This document shows, piece after piece, positions 1 to 9,517 of a DNA stretch of 64,000 bases. Source of the stretch: a bacterium (GTDB lineage Bacteria > Vulcanimicrobiota > Vulcanimicrobiia > Vulcanimicrobiales > SCRA01); the NCBI GenBank assembly GCA_004297985.1, contig SCRA01000038.1, positions 26,552 to 90,551 of the forward strand, read 5' to 3'. The number at the start of each line of letters is the position of its first letter. Within the stretch, counting starts at the first letter, position 1. Below the pieces are notes generated by a model. The model was given only the letters and a program-made list of their open reading frames with translations, made no database searches and was not told the DNA's origin. A program made the position numbers and the translations under genes.

Positions 1-2
1 CC

Positions 3-425
3 TGGCACGAACAACTGCAAGGGTCGGAGAGCACGCAGGTGCTGATCTTCGAGTGTAGCGGCGAGCCGCTGGGCGTCGTCCAGTTTGCAGACATACGCCG
101 CGATCTCGGATGCTGCTCGTGGGGATTCTATCTCGCGGCGGCGGAGCCGCCGCGCGGAACGGGCACGAAGCTCGGTGTCCTAGCGCTCGACTATGCGTTT
201 GACGGGCTCGATGTGCGCGCGCTGCGCGCGCAAGTCTTGATAGGCAACGAGCGGAGCCTCGCGTTCCATCGCAAACTCGGATTTCGGGAGGAGGAAGCCC
301 TCGTTCAGCGCGTCTTGGAGGACGGCCGCCGCGAAAACGTCAAAGTGCTGGAGCTCTTGCGCGATCACTGGCACCGGTCAAAGGAACGGGTTGAGCGATC
401 CGCGTTCGGCAAGGAGGGTCGATGA
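3..425 (+). CDS. PseH-like GNAT N-acetyltransferase (5' end outside window)
   Basis: This reading frame is open to the left edge, so the true start lies upstream. The visible 140 residues look like the C-terminal part of a GNAT acetyltransferase of the PseH/RimJ type. They show a central beta-strand region, a GTGTKLG motif that resembles the acetyl-CoA pyrophosphate loop, and the closing GNERSLAFHRKLGF element that GNAT enzymes use to bind CoA. In pseudaminic acid synthesis PseH acetylates the 4-amino group of the UDP-linked amino sugar in the cytoplasm. The stop overlaps the start of pseI (ATGA), so the two are translationally coupled, and this context supports the PseH role over a generic acetyltransferase. 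Substrate identity is inferred from the neighbour only. Confidence 0.8.
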   Translation, partial: WHEQLQGSESTQVLIFECSGEPLGVVQFADIRRDLGCCSWGFYLAAAEPPRGTGTKLGVLALDYAFDGLDVRALRAQVLIGNERSLAFHRKLGFREEEALVQRVLEDGRRENVKVLELLRDHWHRSKERVERSAFGKEGR

Positions 426-1474
426 GGGAGTTCAAGCTGGAAGGGCGCCTGGTGGGGCCACATGCGCCGCCTTTCATCGTCGCCGAGATGTCCGGGAATC
501 ATAACCAGTCGTTGGAGCGTGCGCTGGCACTCGTCGATGCGGCGGCCGCGGCGGGCGCGCATGCTATCAAGCTGCAGACGTACACGGCGGATACGCTGAC
601 GATCGACTGCGATCGGCCTGAATTCCGCATCTCCGACCCGAGCAGCCTGTGGCATGGACGGACGCTCTACGACCTCTATCGAGAGGCGTACACGCCCTGG
701 GAGTGGCACGAGCCGATCTTCGCGCGTGCCCGCGCGCGTGGACTGGTTCCTCTCAGCACGCCGTTCGACGAGAGTGCCGTCGAGCTGCTCGAAAGCCTCG
801 CTGCGCCGTGCTATAAGATCGCCTCGTTCGAGAACGCCGATCTCTCATTGATCCGTCTGGTTGCGAGAAAGAGAAAGCCCGTCATCGTCTCGGTGGGGAT
901 GGCTACGGTGGCCGAGATCGACGACTTGGTGCGCGCAATGCGCGCCGAAGGCGGCGAGGACATCGCGCTGCTCAAGTGTACCAGCACCTACCCCGCAAGC
1001 CCCGACGACTCGAACTTGCGGACCATCCCCCATCTGCGCGAGCTCTTCGGCGTACAGGTGGGCCTCTCGGATCATACGATGGGAATCGGCGTGGCCGTCG
1101 CAGGCGTGGCATTCGGGGCAACGGTCATCGAGAAGCACTTTACGTTGCGCCGCGCCGACGGGGGCGTCGACGCGGCCTTCTCGCTCGAGCCGGAGGAGCT
1201 CGCAGCATTGGTCAGAGAGACGGAGCAGGCGTGGCGGGCGCTGGGCGCGGTCCGCTATGGCCCGACGGCGGCGGAGCGGCCGTCACTGGCATTCCGCCGA
1301 TCCATCTTCGTCACGCGCGATTTGCGAGCCGGTGAACCGTTGACGCGCGAGAACGTGCGGGTCATCCGCCCGGGGCATGGGCTCGCGCCGCGACACTACG
1401 ACGGGGTGCTGGGGCGCCGGGTTCGGCGGGACGTCGAGCGGGGAACCCCGCTTGCCTGGGGGCTCCTCGAATGA
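422..1474 (+). CDS. pseI: Pseudaminic acid synthase (NeuB/PseI family)
   Basis: This 350-residue enzyme should condense phosphoenolpyruvate with a 6-deoxy-diamino hexose to give a nine-carbon nonulosonic acid such as pseudaminic acid. The NeuB TIM barrel is visible, with IVAEMSGNHNQ at residues 19-29, KLQTYT at 50-55, STPFD at 112-116 and YKIASFE at 131-137. A conserved EKHFTL follows near 235, and a C-terminal SAF (antifreeze-like) domain spans about 285-350. The SGNHNQ form and the adjacent pseH-like gene favour PseI over sialic acid synthase NeuB or the legionaminic enzyme. The length matches the family. It starts inside the stop codon of the upstream acetyltransferase. The product usually decorates flagellin or surface glycans; no flagellar gene is in this window. 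Confidence 0.93.
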   Translation: MREFKLEGRLVGPHAPPFIVAEMSGNHNQSLERALALVDAAAAAGAHAIKLQTYTADTLTIDCDRPEFRISDPSSLWHGRTLYDLYREAYTPWEWHEPIFARARARGLVPLSTPFDESAVELLESLAAPCYKIASFENADLSLIRLVARKRKPVIVSVGMATVAEIDDLVRAMRAEGGEDIALLKCTSTYPASPDDSNLRTIPHLRELFGVQVGLSDHTMGIGVAVAGVAFGATVIEKHFTLRRADGGVDAAFSLEPEELAALVRETEQAWRALGAVRYGPTAAERPSLAFRRSIFVTRDLRAGEPLTRENVRVIRPGHGLAPRHYDGVLGRRVRRDVERGTPLAWGLLE

Positions 1475-1517
1475 GGCCGGCCTCAAGGACGCTCGCGCGG
1501 CGGGCGATATCGTAAAG

Positions 1518-2792
1518 ATGAGCGGAGCTATGCCGATGGGACCCGAGGAGTCGCTGATCGCTTGGAAGACCCAAGCTTGGACCAACCCTCAGACAGTGGC
1601 TTGGTACGCTCAGCGGATGAACGAGAACAAGGGTACCAACCGGCTGAAGAATCTCGTCGAAGTCGAGCTCTGCCGGCGCTGCGCCGCCGGCGATCGCGTG
1701 CTCGACGTCGGCATCGGCACGGGCCGCGGCAGCATACCGCTCCTCTCCAAGGGTTTCCACGTCACCGGCGTCGACAGTTCGCAGGCGATGCTCGACCAGT
1801 GCCGGCGGGAGGCCGGGGAGTCACCGATCGAGTTGCTGCGCGCGGATATCGCCAGCCTGCCATTCCCGGACGCGTCGTTCGACACGCTGATCTCGCTCAA
1901 CGTCCTCGTGCACTTCCCGCACTGGCGCGACGTCTTGCGGGAGTGGGCCCGGGTCGTGCGCCCCGACGGCCGCCTCATCTTCGACGTGCACTCGCTGGAC
2001 CACGTGCAGGCCGTTTCGCGCGCGCACGGCGTGCCTACCGAGGAACTGCTCGCGCCGGAGAGGCGGACGGAGCTCTATGCGTTGCGCGTGCGCGCCGAAG
2101 ACCTGGTACACGAGGCCGAAGCACTCGGCCTCTCCGTCGTCGCGATCGTTCCCTATGCCGCCGTGCTCGGCGGAGGGAACCGCAACTTCTGGCTCGACAA
2201 CTCGCGTGCGTCGGGCTACTTGTGGGAACGCCTCCTATCGTGGATGGCGTTGGATGAGCCGCTATTCCAGTTTGGCCGATTCCTCGAGCAGTCGCTCTTC
2301 GCGCACCTGACCACGGAGGCAACGGGTCGATTCATGGCCGTGCTCTGCCGCACTTCCGACCCTGCCGCCAATCGATCCTGGCTGCAACGCAACCAGCAAA
2401 TCAACGAGGCGCTGGCGCACGGCCTCTCCGCTCGCGTGCTGTCCGATGTCGTTCCCGGTGATTTCGCCGCTTGGCAAACCGAGCTGAACGGGCACTTGAA
2501 TGATCGCCGCAACGAGCTCATGCTCTCCTTTCTCTGCACGGCGTTCGCCCCGTTCCTCGACTCCGGGTGCGGTGAGGACATCCTGGCTCAGGAGCATTTC
2601 GCCGCGCTGCGGCGTTACGTCAGGAAGTGGCGCATCGACGGAGCAACCCGGCACTTCGTGAAGTCCTGGCATCGCACGCCCTCTGTCCAGGAGGCGCTGA
2701 CATGCGCCGGCGTGTCACTGGGAGCGGGCCTCGAGTACGAGCTTACACGCGAGCTGCTCGACGCGGTTGGCGCGTTCGACGAGGGAGGGTAG
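1518..2792 (+). CDS. SAM methyltransferase with uncharacterised C-terminal domain
   Basis: The N-terminal half is a class I SAM-dependent methyltransferase. It has motif I VLDVGIGTGRG near residues 59-69, the acidic VTGVDSS strand, and LPFPDASFDTLISLNVLVH as motifs IV/V. The C-terminal 150 or so residues, rich in Trp, Arg and Leu, match nothing I recognise. The ATG at 1518 is chosen because the methyltransferase fold starts soon after it and because earlier in-frame starts lie inside pseI. ATGs at 1530 and 1536 are alternatives, and the latter has a GGAG eight bases upstream. The gene lies between pseI and a glycosyltransferase fusion, so O- or N-methylation of the nonulosonic acid or its carrier is plausible but unproven. 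Confidence 0.78.
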   Translation: MSGAMPMGPEESLIAWKTQAWTNPQTVAWYAQRMNENKGTNRLKNLVEVELCRRCAAGDRVLDVGIGTGRGSIPLLSKGFHVTGVDSSQAMLDQCRREAGESPIELLRADIASLPFPDASFDTLISLNVLVHFPHWRDVLREWARVVRPDGRLIFDVHSLDHVQAVSRAHGVPTEELLAPERRTELYALRVRAEDLVHEAEALGLSVVAIVPYAAVLGGGNRNFWLDNSRASGYLWERLLSWMALDEPLFQFGRFLEQSLFAHLTTEATGRFMAVLCRTSDPAANRSWLQRNQQINEALAHGLSARVLSDVVPGDFAAWQTELNGHLNDRRNELMLSFLCTAFAPFLDSGCGEDILAQEHFAALRRYVRKWRIDGATRHFVKSWHRTPSVQEALTCAGVSLGAGLEYELTRELLDAVGAFDEGG

Positions 2793-2794
2793 CG

Positions 2795-4852
2795 GTGGAG
2801 GCCATCGTCTCGCTGTTGTGGGGCAAGAACACCGAGGTACTGCGGCACTACCTGGCACGCCGGCGCCGCATCGTCTTGGCGCCGGCAGGCTTCGCGGGGA
2901 CCGACGCCGCCTCCGCGCGAGCCGTCCAGGAGGCCGGAGGCGCCGTTCAGGTGCTCGAGCATCTGGTTCCGGAGGGGCGGCTGGACGAGATCCGTGCCGA
3001 TGCCGCACGCCGCGCGCACACCGTGGCGCAGGCTGTCGAAAGCGAGCGCTGGCCGGAATTCTGCGGCGTTACGGCGTGTAGCGTCGAGCGCGTTCGTGAG
3101 GTGCTGACGCAGCGGTTGGCCGACAAGCTTCTGCCTGAGCTGGTGCTCGTCGAGGCACTCGAGGTCGCGCGACGCATGCACGCGATCGAGCTTGTGGTCG
3201 TCAACGAGGACGTGACGAGCGTCGGCAAGACGGCGGCATTGTGGGCGCGCGCCAGGAAAATCCCAGTGGTCCATCTCGCGCACAGCGAGATTCTCGGTGA
3301 GCTCTATACCGTTCACCGTGAGTTTCACGCTGACGCCATGGTGGCGTTCGGACCCCGCGGGACGGAGCCGTACCGCGACTTCGGCATCGAGGAGCAGCGC
3401 CTGCCGGCGATCGGAAACCCGGCGTGGGACCGGTACGATGCGCTGATCGCCCAGCGCGCGGCTCTGCGAAGCGAAGTCTTTCGGCAGCTTGGCTTGAGCG
3501 AGCGGGCGCCCCTGGTGCTCTTTGGCACGACGTGGTCGGCACGCCTGAGCGCACACGACGTGCCGGATCTGTATGAGCGTAGCACACGGGCCTTCCTCAT
3601 GGCGGTCCGTATCGTCCGTGCCGCTGGAATCGAACTCAACGTCGTCGTCAAAGATCGCCCCGCCAATGCGAGCTTCGGCAGACCGCTGCTGGATAGACTT
3701 GCCGGCGAGACCGGCATCGGCACCGATGCGTACCGTTACGCGACGAATGAGACCGAGGCACTGATCGTCGCGAGCGACGTGGTGGTCTCCGCCGACTCGA
3801 ACCTCTCCATCGAGGCGATGATCGCCAACATCCCCGCACTCAACCTCTGGGACGAGCGGAGCTGGACCTTGGGACCGTGTTTCAGTGCCGATGACGGCAT
3901 CGTGCAAACGACCAGCTCGGACCTCGCGGCGGCGATCGCCGGCGTGATCACCAATCCGGGCTTTCGAAACGCTCTCCTTGCGGGCATGAGTGCCCGGCGC
4001 TCTCGCTACTACGTGGGAGGCGGAGCCGCTCTTCGAGTCGCCGAGGCGCTCATCGGCTACGCTCGTGCTCCTGAACCGGCGCCGTCGAGCAGCGCTCCCA
4101 TCTATCCGTGGCAATTGTTGTCGATGGAGCAGGGGAACGATCTGCACGAAGGTTATATCGACCAGCCACGCAGCGAGCTCTTCGCACTCTTCGAGCATCA
4201 GCCGCGCTGCGTGCTGGATGTCGGCTGTTTTACCGGTGCCACCGGCCAAGCGATCAAGCAGCGGTATCGCGGCGCGCAGGTCTTGGGCATCGAGTTGAAC
4301 CACGCGGCCGCGCAGGTAGCAGCCGAACGTATCGACCGCGTCTTCGAGCGGAAGATCGAAGAGCTGGACTTCATCGCCGAGGGCATCCAACCGGGGAGCA
4401 TCGATACCGTGATCCTCGCCGACGTGCTCGAGCACATCTACGATCCCTGGGCCATGATGCTCCAACTCCGGCCGTGGCTCACGGAGGATGCGCAAATCGT
4501 CGCAAGCATTCCCAATTCGCGAAACCTCTTGCTGATCATGGATCTGGTCGGCGGCCGCTGGAGGTATGAGCCGGCGGGACTGCTGGACGTGACGCACATT
4601 CGCTTCTTCACCAAGGACGAGATCGTTCGATTCTTCTACGAAACCGGCTTTAACGTCGCGAAGATGGCCAGTGCGCCGGACGTGCGGCTCAACTCCGTGG
4701 TGGGCCCGGCTGGTGCCGCAACGGATATCGATCTGGGGAAGATGGTACTCAAAGGAGTCTCTCCCGAGGAGCTCGTGGAGCTCAAGACGTTGCAGTTTCT
4801 GGTGTTGGCACACCCGAACGGCCGCACAGACGGTTCGAGAATGGAGGCCTGA
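2795..4852 (+). CDS. GT-B-like glycosyltransferase fused to SAM methyltransferase
   Basis: This 685-residue protein joins two modules. Residues 1 to about 430 resemble a GT-B fold transferase of the surface-glycan/CDP-glycerol type. They have VVHLAHSE, an AFGPRGTEPYRDFGI segment and VVVSADSNLSIEAMI as a donor-binding E-x-x-like region. Residues from about 435 to 650 are a class I methyltransferase with VLDVGCFTGATGQA, DTVILADVLEHIYDP and an IPNSRN post-motif, as in Methyltransf_23 proteins acting on glycans. A GTG start at 2795 is preferred because a GGAGGG lies five bases upstream and the previous gene ends at 2792. Longer in-frame starts would overlap that gene. The role is probably transfer and methylation of a nonulosonate-containing glycan. 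Confidence 0.75.
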   Translation: MEAIVSLLWGKNTEVLRHYLARRRRIVLAPAGFAGTDAASARAVQEAGGAVQVLEHLVPEGRLDEIRADAARRAHTVAQAVESERWPEFCGVTACSVERVREVLTQRLADKLLPELVLVEALEVARRMHAIELVVVNEDVTSVGKTAALWARARKIPVVHLAHSEILGELYTVHREFHADAMVAFGPRGTEPYRDFGIEEQRLPAIGNPAWDRYDALIAQRAALRSEVFRQLGLSERAPLVLFGTTWSARLSAHDVPDLYERSTRAFLMAVRIVRAAGIELNVVVKDRPANASFGRPLLDRLAGETGIGTDAYRYATNETEALIVASDVVVSADSNLSIEAMIANIPALNLWDERSWTLGPCFSADDGIVQTTSSDLAAAIAGVITNPGFRNALLAGMSARRSRYYVGGGAALRVAEALIGYARAPEPAPSSSAPIYPWQLLSMEQGNDLHEGYIDQPRSELFALFEHQPRCVLDVGCFTGATGQAIKQRYRGAQVLGIELNHAAAQVAAERIDRVFERKIEELDFIAEGIQPGSIDTVILADVLEHIYDPWAMMLQLRPWLTEDAQIVASIPNSRNLLLIMDLVGGRWRYEPAGLLDVTHIRFFTKDEIVRFFYETGFNVAKMASAPDVRLNSVVGPAGAATDIDLGKMVLKGVSPEELVELKTLQFLVLAHPNGRTDGSRMEA

Positions 4853-4856
4853 CACC

Positions 4857-5492
4857 ATGGAACAACGTTTTGAGACAGCGCAGGAGAGCTTCTGGAGCGG
4901 CGCTTTTGGCACCGAGTATGCTTCACGCAACGCCGGCGCGGCGTTGTTGGCATCCAATCGAGCGTTCTTCTCGAAGATGCTTGCGCCCACGCGCGGCGTG
5001 AAGTCGGTCCTCGAGTTGGGCGCGAACATAGGCCTCAACCTCGTAGCTCTGCGGCAGCTCTTCCCGCAGGCAGAGCTCGCGGCAGTGGAGATCAATGCCG
5101 CGGCCGTGAATGAGCTGCGCAAACTCCCGGACGTTGAGGTACATCATCGGTCCGTGCTGGAGTTCGCTCCCGAGCGTCGATGGGATCTCGTGTTCACGAA
5201 GGGCGTCTTGATCCACATCGCCCCGGAAGCGCTGCCGCGCGCCTACGATCTCATGGTTCGCAGTTCGAGGCGCTACGTCTGCATCTGCGAATACTACAAC
5301 CCCACGCCGGTCTCGATACCCTACCGAGGCCATGCCGAGAGGTTGTTCAAGCGGGACTTCGCCGGCGAACTGCTCGACCGCCATTCCGAGCTGGAACTCG
5401 TCCGGTACGGGTTCGTCTATCACCGAGACATCAATTTCCCGCAGGATGACCTGACGTGGTTCCTGCTCGAGAAGCGGGCCACCGGCGGCTAG
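4857..5492 (+). CDS. Pseudaminic acid biosynthesis-associated methyltransferase
   Basis: This 211-residue protein matches the small methyltransferase family found in pseudaminic acid loci (the TIGR03587 type, judged from pattern and context). It has [20 protein letters not shown] at the N-terminus, SAM motif [13 protein letters not shown], and the family-typical [19 protein letters not shown]. The C-terminus has [19 protein letters not shown]. The ATG at 4857 follows the upstream stop by four bases, and the family-typical N-terminus begins exactly there. It probably methylates an intermediate or the finished nonulosonic acid. It is the last gene of the glycan locus before the ribosomal operon promoter. 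Confidence 0.85.
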   Translation: MEQRFETAQESFWSGAFGTEYASRNAGAALLASNRAFFSKMLAPTRGVKSVLELGANIGLNLVALRQLFPQAELAAVEINAAAVNELRKLPDVEVHHRSVLEFAPERRWDLVFTKGVLIHIAPEALPRAYDLMVRSSRRYVCICEYYNPTPVSIPYRGHAERLFKRDFAGELLDRHSELELVRYGFVYHRDINFPQDDLTWFLLEKRATGG

Positions 5493-5518
5493 TCCAAGCC
5501 GGGACCCCTGGACGGGCG

Positions 5519-5527
5519 TGCTATACT
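5519..5527 (+). promoter_or_regulatory. Extended -10 promoter of rpsB operon
   Basis: TGCTATACT is an extended -10 element (TGn-TATACT). No convincing -35 box is visible 17 bases upstream. The same TGn-TATACT form precedes rpmG near 61255. Transcription would start near 5534 and leave a leader of about 100 bases before rpsB. Confidence 0.6.
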
Positions 5528-5555
5528 CAAACGGCTGATTTCCCATCTCACCCAC

Positions 5556-5597
5556 CATGGACGGAGGGTGCTATGGTCCCAAAACGGGGAGTCCATG
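5556..5597 (+). promoter_or_regulatory. Structured leader of rpsB with internal SD-ATG
   Basis: CATGGAC (5556-5562) pairs exactly with GTCCATG (5591-5597). The loop holds a strong GGAGGG at 5563-5568 and an ATG at 5573 that is in frame with rpsB. A ribosomal-protein feedback element on the S2 leader is plausible, because S2 represses its own operon in other bacteria. The sequence does not match a leader I can name. Confidence 0.45.
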
Positions 5598-5635
5598 AGG
5601 GGCGAACCGGGGTCCAGAAAGGTGAACCCACCCTT

Positions 5636-6424
5636 ATGCCCGCCAACGTTTCGATGAAGGCCTTGCTCGAGGCCGGCGTCCACTTCGGCCACCAGACCCG
5701 CCGCTGGAACCCGCGGATGAAACCGTTTATCTTCCAGGAGCGCAACGGCATCCACATCCTCGATCTCTCCAAGACCGTCGTCATGCTCCGCCAGGTCTAC
5801 GACGCCGTCTACCAGATGGCCGCGGCCGGTAAAGTCATCCTCTTCGTCGGCACCAAGAAGCAGGCACAGGACGTGATCAAGGAGGAGGCGTTGCGCGCCG
5901 GGACCTTCTTTATCAACCAGCGCTGGCTCGGTGGCACGCTGACCAACTTCTCGACGATGCAGAAGCGCATCGCGCGCCTGCGCGAGCTCGAGGGGCTGAA
6001 GGAGCAGGGCACGTTCGACCTGCTTCCCAAGAAGGAAGTAGCCAAGCTCGAAGACGAGATGGAGCGCCTGGAGAAGTTCTTCGGCGGCATCAAGGATATG
6101 CACCGCCTGCCGGACGCCGTCTTCATCATCGACCCGAAGAAAGAGCGGATCGCCGTGCTGGAGGCGCGCAAGCTCCACGTCCCGATCATCGCCGTGATCG
6201 ACACGAACTGCGACCCCGACGAGATCGACTACCCCGTGCCTGGCAACGACGACGCGATCCGCTCGGTCCGCTACATGGCCGGCAAGATCGCGGACGCGAT
6301 CATCGAGGGCAAGACGGAGACGGAGAGCGCCTACGCTTATGCCGCCGAGGCGGGCGAGGGCGAGTACGCCGAGACGGCCGAGACGATCGGCGAGCCGGCC
6401 GCCGAGGAGCCCGCGCAGGCATAA
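5636..6424 (+). CDS. rpsB: 30S ribosomal protein S2
   Basis: This is ribosomal protein S2, which bridges head and body of the 30S subunit. The N-terminus [22 protein letters not shown] is the family hallmark. [12 protein letters not shown] and the [42 protein letters not shown] stretch (split here across the core) are also characteristic. At 262 residues, with an acidic alanine/glutamate-rich tail, the length is normal. The ATG at 5636 gives the family-typical N-terminus. The in-frame ATG at 5573 has a much better Shine-Dalgarno (GGAGGG, spacing 4) and would add 21 residues, so the start is not fully settled. It heads rpsB-tsf-pyrH-frr, the standard bacterial order. Confidence 0.97.
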   Translation: MPANVSMKALLEAGVHFGHQTRRWNPRMKPFIFQERNGIHILDLSKTVVMLRQVYDAVYQMAAAGKVILFVGTKKQAQDVIKEEALRAGTFFINQRWLGGTLTNFSTMQKRIARLRELEGLKEQGTFDLLPKKEVAKLEDEMERLEKFFGGIKDMHRLPDAVFIIDPKKERIAVLEARKLHVPIIAVIDTNCDPDEIDYPVPGNDDAIRSVRYMAGKIADAIIEGKTETESAYAYAAEAGEGEYAETAETIGEPAAEEPAQA

Positions 6425-6454
6425 GCGCGGCGAATCGCCAACGAACATACGCTC

Positions 6455-6483
6455 GAAGAGAGGCTGATGCAAGGCCTCTCTTT
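6455..6483 (+). terminator. Hairpin between rpsB and tsf
   Basis: AAGAGAGGC (6456-6464) pairs perfectly with GCCTCTCTT (6474-6482) around a nine-base loop, and only three T follow. It is probably a partial terminator or RNA-processing/stability element that tunes S2 against EF-Ts, since the operon continues downstream. Confidence 0.5.
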
Positions 6484-6518
6484 CGTGCAACGCATAACGG
6501 ATACAGGTAGAACGCGCG

Positions 6519-7130
6519 ATGAGCAGTCAGACCACCTACAAGCCCCGTGCCGAGGAGGTGAAGAACCTCCGTGAGGCCACCCAGGCCGGCATGATCGAGT
6601 GTCGCGACGCACTCGTCGAGGCGAGTGGTGACTTCCAGAAGGCCAAGGCCAAGCTGGCGGCCGGCGGTGCCGCGAAGCTGGCCAAGAAGGCCGAGCGGGC
6701 GGCGAACCAGGGTTTGATCGAGTCGTACGTTCACGCGGGCGGAAAGATCGCCTCGCTGGTGGAGGTCAACTGCGAGACCGACTTCGTTGCGCGCGGTGAG
6801 AAGTTCGCCGGTTTGGCGAAAGATGTCGCGATGCAGATCGTGGCGATGAGCCCGCTCTACGTGGACCGCTCAGCGATCCCCGAGTCGGTGATCGCGGAGA
6901 AGAAGGCCGAGTTCGAGAGTCAGGCCCCGGCCGGCAAGCCCCTCGAGGTCAGGGAGAAGATCATCAAGGGCAAGCTGGAGAAGTGGTTCGGTGACGTCTG
7001 CCTGATCGATCAGCCATTCGTCAAGAGCGACTCCGGTCAGACGGTGGCGGAGCTGATCGCCGGCGTTGCGGGCGTGCTGGGGGAGAACATCAAGGTCAAG
7101 CGTTTCGCTCGTTTCGCGCTGGGCGAGTAG
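6519..7130 (+). CDS. tsf: Elongation factor Ts
   Basis: EF-Ts is the nucleotide exchange factor for EF-Tu. The N-terminal UBA-like domain carries LREATQAGMIECRDAL, a slightly divergent version of the usual LRxxTGAGMMDCKKAL. The TDFVAR core motif that contacts EF-Tu is at residues 87-92, and a GENIKVKRF strand closes the protein. The length of 203 residues puts it in the short, single-core class seen in Thermus, cyanobacteria and related lineages, unlike the roughly 280-residue E. coli form. It lies between rpsB and pyrH, as usual. No strong Shine-Dalgarno precedes the ATG, but the N-terminus fits the family. Confidence 0.96.
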   Translation: MSSQTTYKPRAEEVKNLREATQAGMIECRDALVEASGDFQKAKAKLAAGGAAKLAKKAERAANQGLIESYVHAGGKIASLVEVNCETDFVARGEKFAGLAKDVAMQIVAMSPLYVDRSAIPESVIAEKKAEFESQAPAGKPLEVREKIIKGKLEKWFGDVCLIDQPFVKSDSGQTVAELIAGVAGVLGENIKVKRFARFALGE

Positions 7131-8451
<1,321 letters not shown>

Positions 8452-8456
8452 GTGGA

Positions 8457-8669
8457 GTGCACGAGAACGCGGTCGATGGACAATCGTTGCTCGCCCCGTT
8501 GCGGGAGGCGCGCGGGAGCCTTGGTCCAATCGGTCGGCTGATCGTGCTCGCTCCACCGCACCCCGCGATCGGTATCGGTGAGTTGCGCGTCCTGCGGGTC
8601 GATCCCGCGGATGCCGAGGGGAGGCCTACGGTGATCGTCTCCTACGAAGGCTACGAGCGTCTCGCGTGA
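8457..8669 (+). CDS. Small conserved-looking protein between frr and cdsA
   Basis: This 70-residue frame starts at a GTG five bases after the frr stop; a second GTG at 8452 is in another frame. It ends by overlapping the cdsA start (GTGA). The product has a basic/hydrophobic start and a C-terminus reading TVIVSYEGYERLA, which looks like a beta strand plus helix. I do not recognise a family. The tight packing and coupled overlap argue that it is translated. In many bacteria this slot holds uppS, but this protein is far too short and shares none of its motifs. Confidence 0.5.
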   Translation: MHENAVDGQSLLAPLREARGSLGPIGRLIVLAPPHPAIGIGELRVLRVDPADAEGRPTVIVSYEGYERLA

Positions 8670-9517
8670 CCGCGACCGACGAGTTGGCAAAGCCCAGCGC
8701 GGCAACGCGCGGCTTCAAACGTCGCGCGCTGATCGGCGTGGCGCTGGCGGTCGTTGGGATCGGATCGATCTTTTACCAGCCAGCCTTCGACGTCTTGGTC
8801 TACGTCATCGCGGTGGGGGCTCTCTGGGAGCTGCATAAGCTCGACGAGCGCAAGGGATCGCCGCTCCACTGGCCCGTGGCGTTGGCCGCCGTCAGCGGCT
8901 ACGTGCTGCTGGCCGCCTTCGGGAAGCTGCCGCACTACGAGCGTGACCTGATTGGGCTCACCATCCTCGCGTCGTTCATCTACGGGCTTCTGCGTGCCGG
9001 CAGCGGCTATCTCTTGCGTACGGCGGTGACGGTGATCGCCGTGCTCTACATCGGTAAGCTCATCACCTACTACATCGTGCTGCGTAATATGCTCCCCGAT
9101 GGGCTTGCGCTCACCGTTTATGCCGTGGTGCTGGTGGCCGTCACCGATACGGCGAGCATGCTGGTGGGGATTCGCCTCGGGCGCCACCGGCTGACGCCTA
9201 TATCGCCGCGCAAGACCGTCGAGGGGGCTGCGGGCGGCTTTGCCGCCGCCATAGCCATCGGCGTGCTGGCAGGGACGCAGGCGCCGTTGGGATTCGCGCC
9301 TTGGCAGGCGGCGCTGATCTCGGCCGTCACTTCGCTGGCAGCGATCCTCGGCGATCTCGTGGAGTCGGCACTCAAACGCGACGCGCGCGTCAAGGACGCC
9401 GGATCGGCAATCGGCAGCCACGGCGGCGTGCTCGATCGCTTCGACTCCTATCTGTTCAGCGGGATCGCCTACTACTGGATGCTCCACCTGCTGCGCGGCA
9501 TCCCGTTCGCACGATGA
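8666..9517 (+). CDS. cdsA: Phosphatidate cytidylyltransferase (CDP-diglyceride synthase)
   Basis: CdsA is an integral membrane enzyme that makes CDP-diacylglycerol from CTP and phosphatidic acid for phospholipid synthesis. About seven or eight hydrophobic segments are visible. The family signature S-x2-KR-x4-KD-x7-HGG-x2-DR is complete at about residues 233-258. The ISPRKTVEG motif precedes it. The 283-residue length is typical. Translation probably starts at the GTG at 8666, overlapping the previous stop, and the gene ends within the ATGA of dxr. Confidence 0.96.
   Translation: MTATDELAKPSAATRGFKRRALIGVALAVVGIGSIFYQPAFDVLVYVIAVGALWELHKLDERKGSPLHWPVALAAVSGYVLLAAFGKLPHYERDLIGLTILASFIYGLLRAGSGYLLRTAVTVIAVLYIGKLITYYIVLRNMLPDGLALTVYAVVLVAVTDTASMLVGIRLGRHRLTPISPRKTVEGAAGGFAAAIAIGVLAGTQAPLGFAPWQAALISAVTSLAAILGDLVESALKRDARVKDAGSAIGSHGGVLDRFDSYLFSGIAYYWMLHLLRGIPFAR

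Noticed and set aside
2615..5122. Long open frame of 835 codons on the minus strand
   Set aside because: It lies antisense to the glycosyltransferase fusion and methyltransferase genes, has low-complexity Arg/His/Asp-rich content and matches no family. High GC causes such antisense frames.
8457..8669. Divergent or short uppS
   Set aside because: The frame is 70 residues and lacks the GNGRW-type and other cis-prenyltransferase motifs; UppS is about 250 residues.
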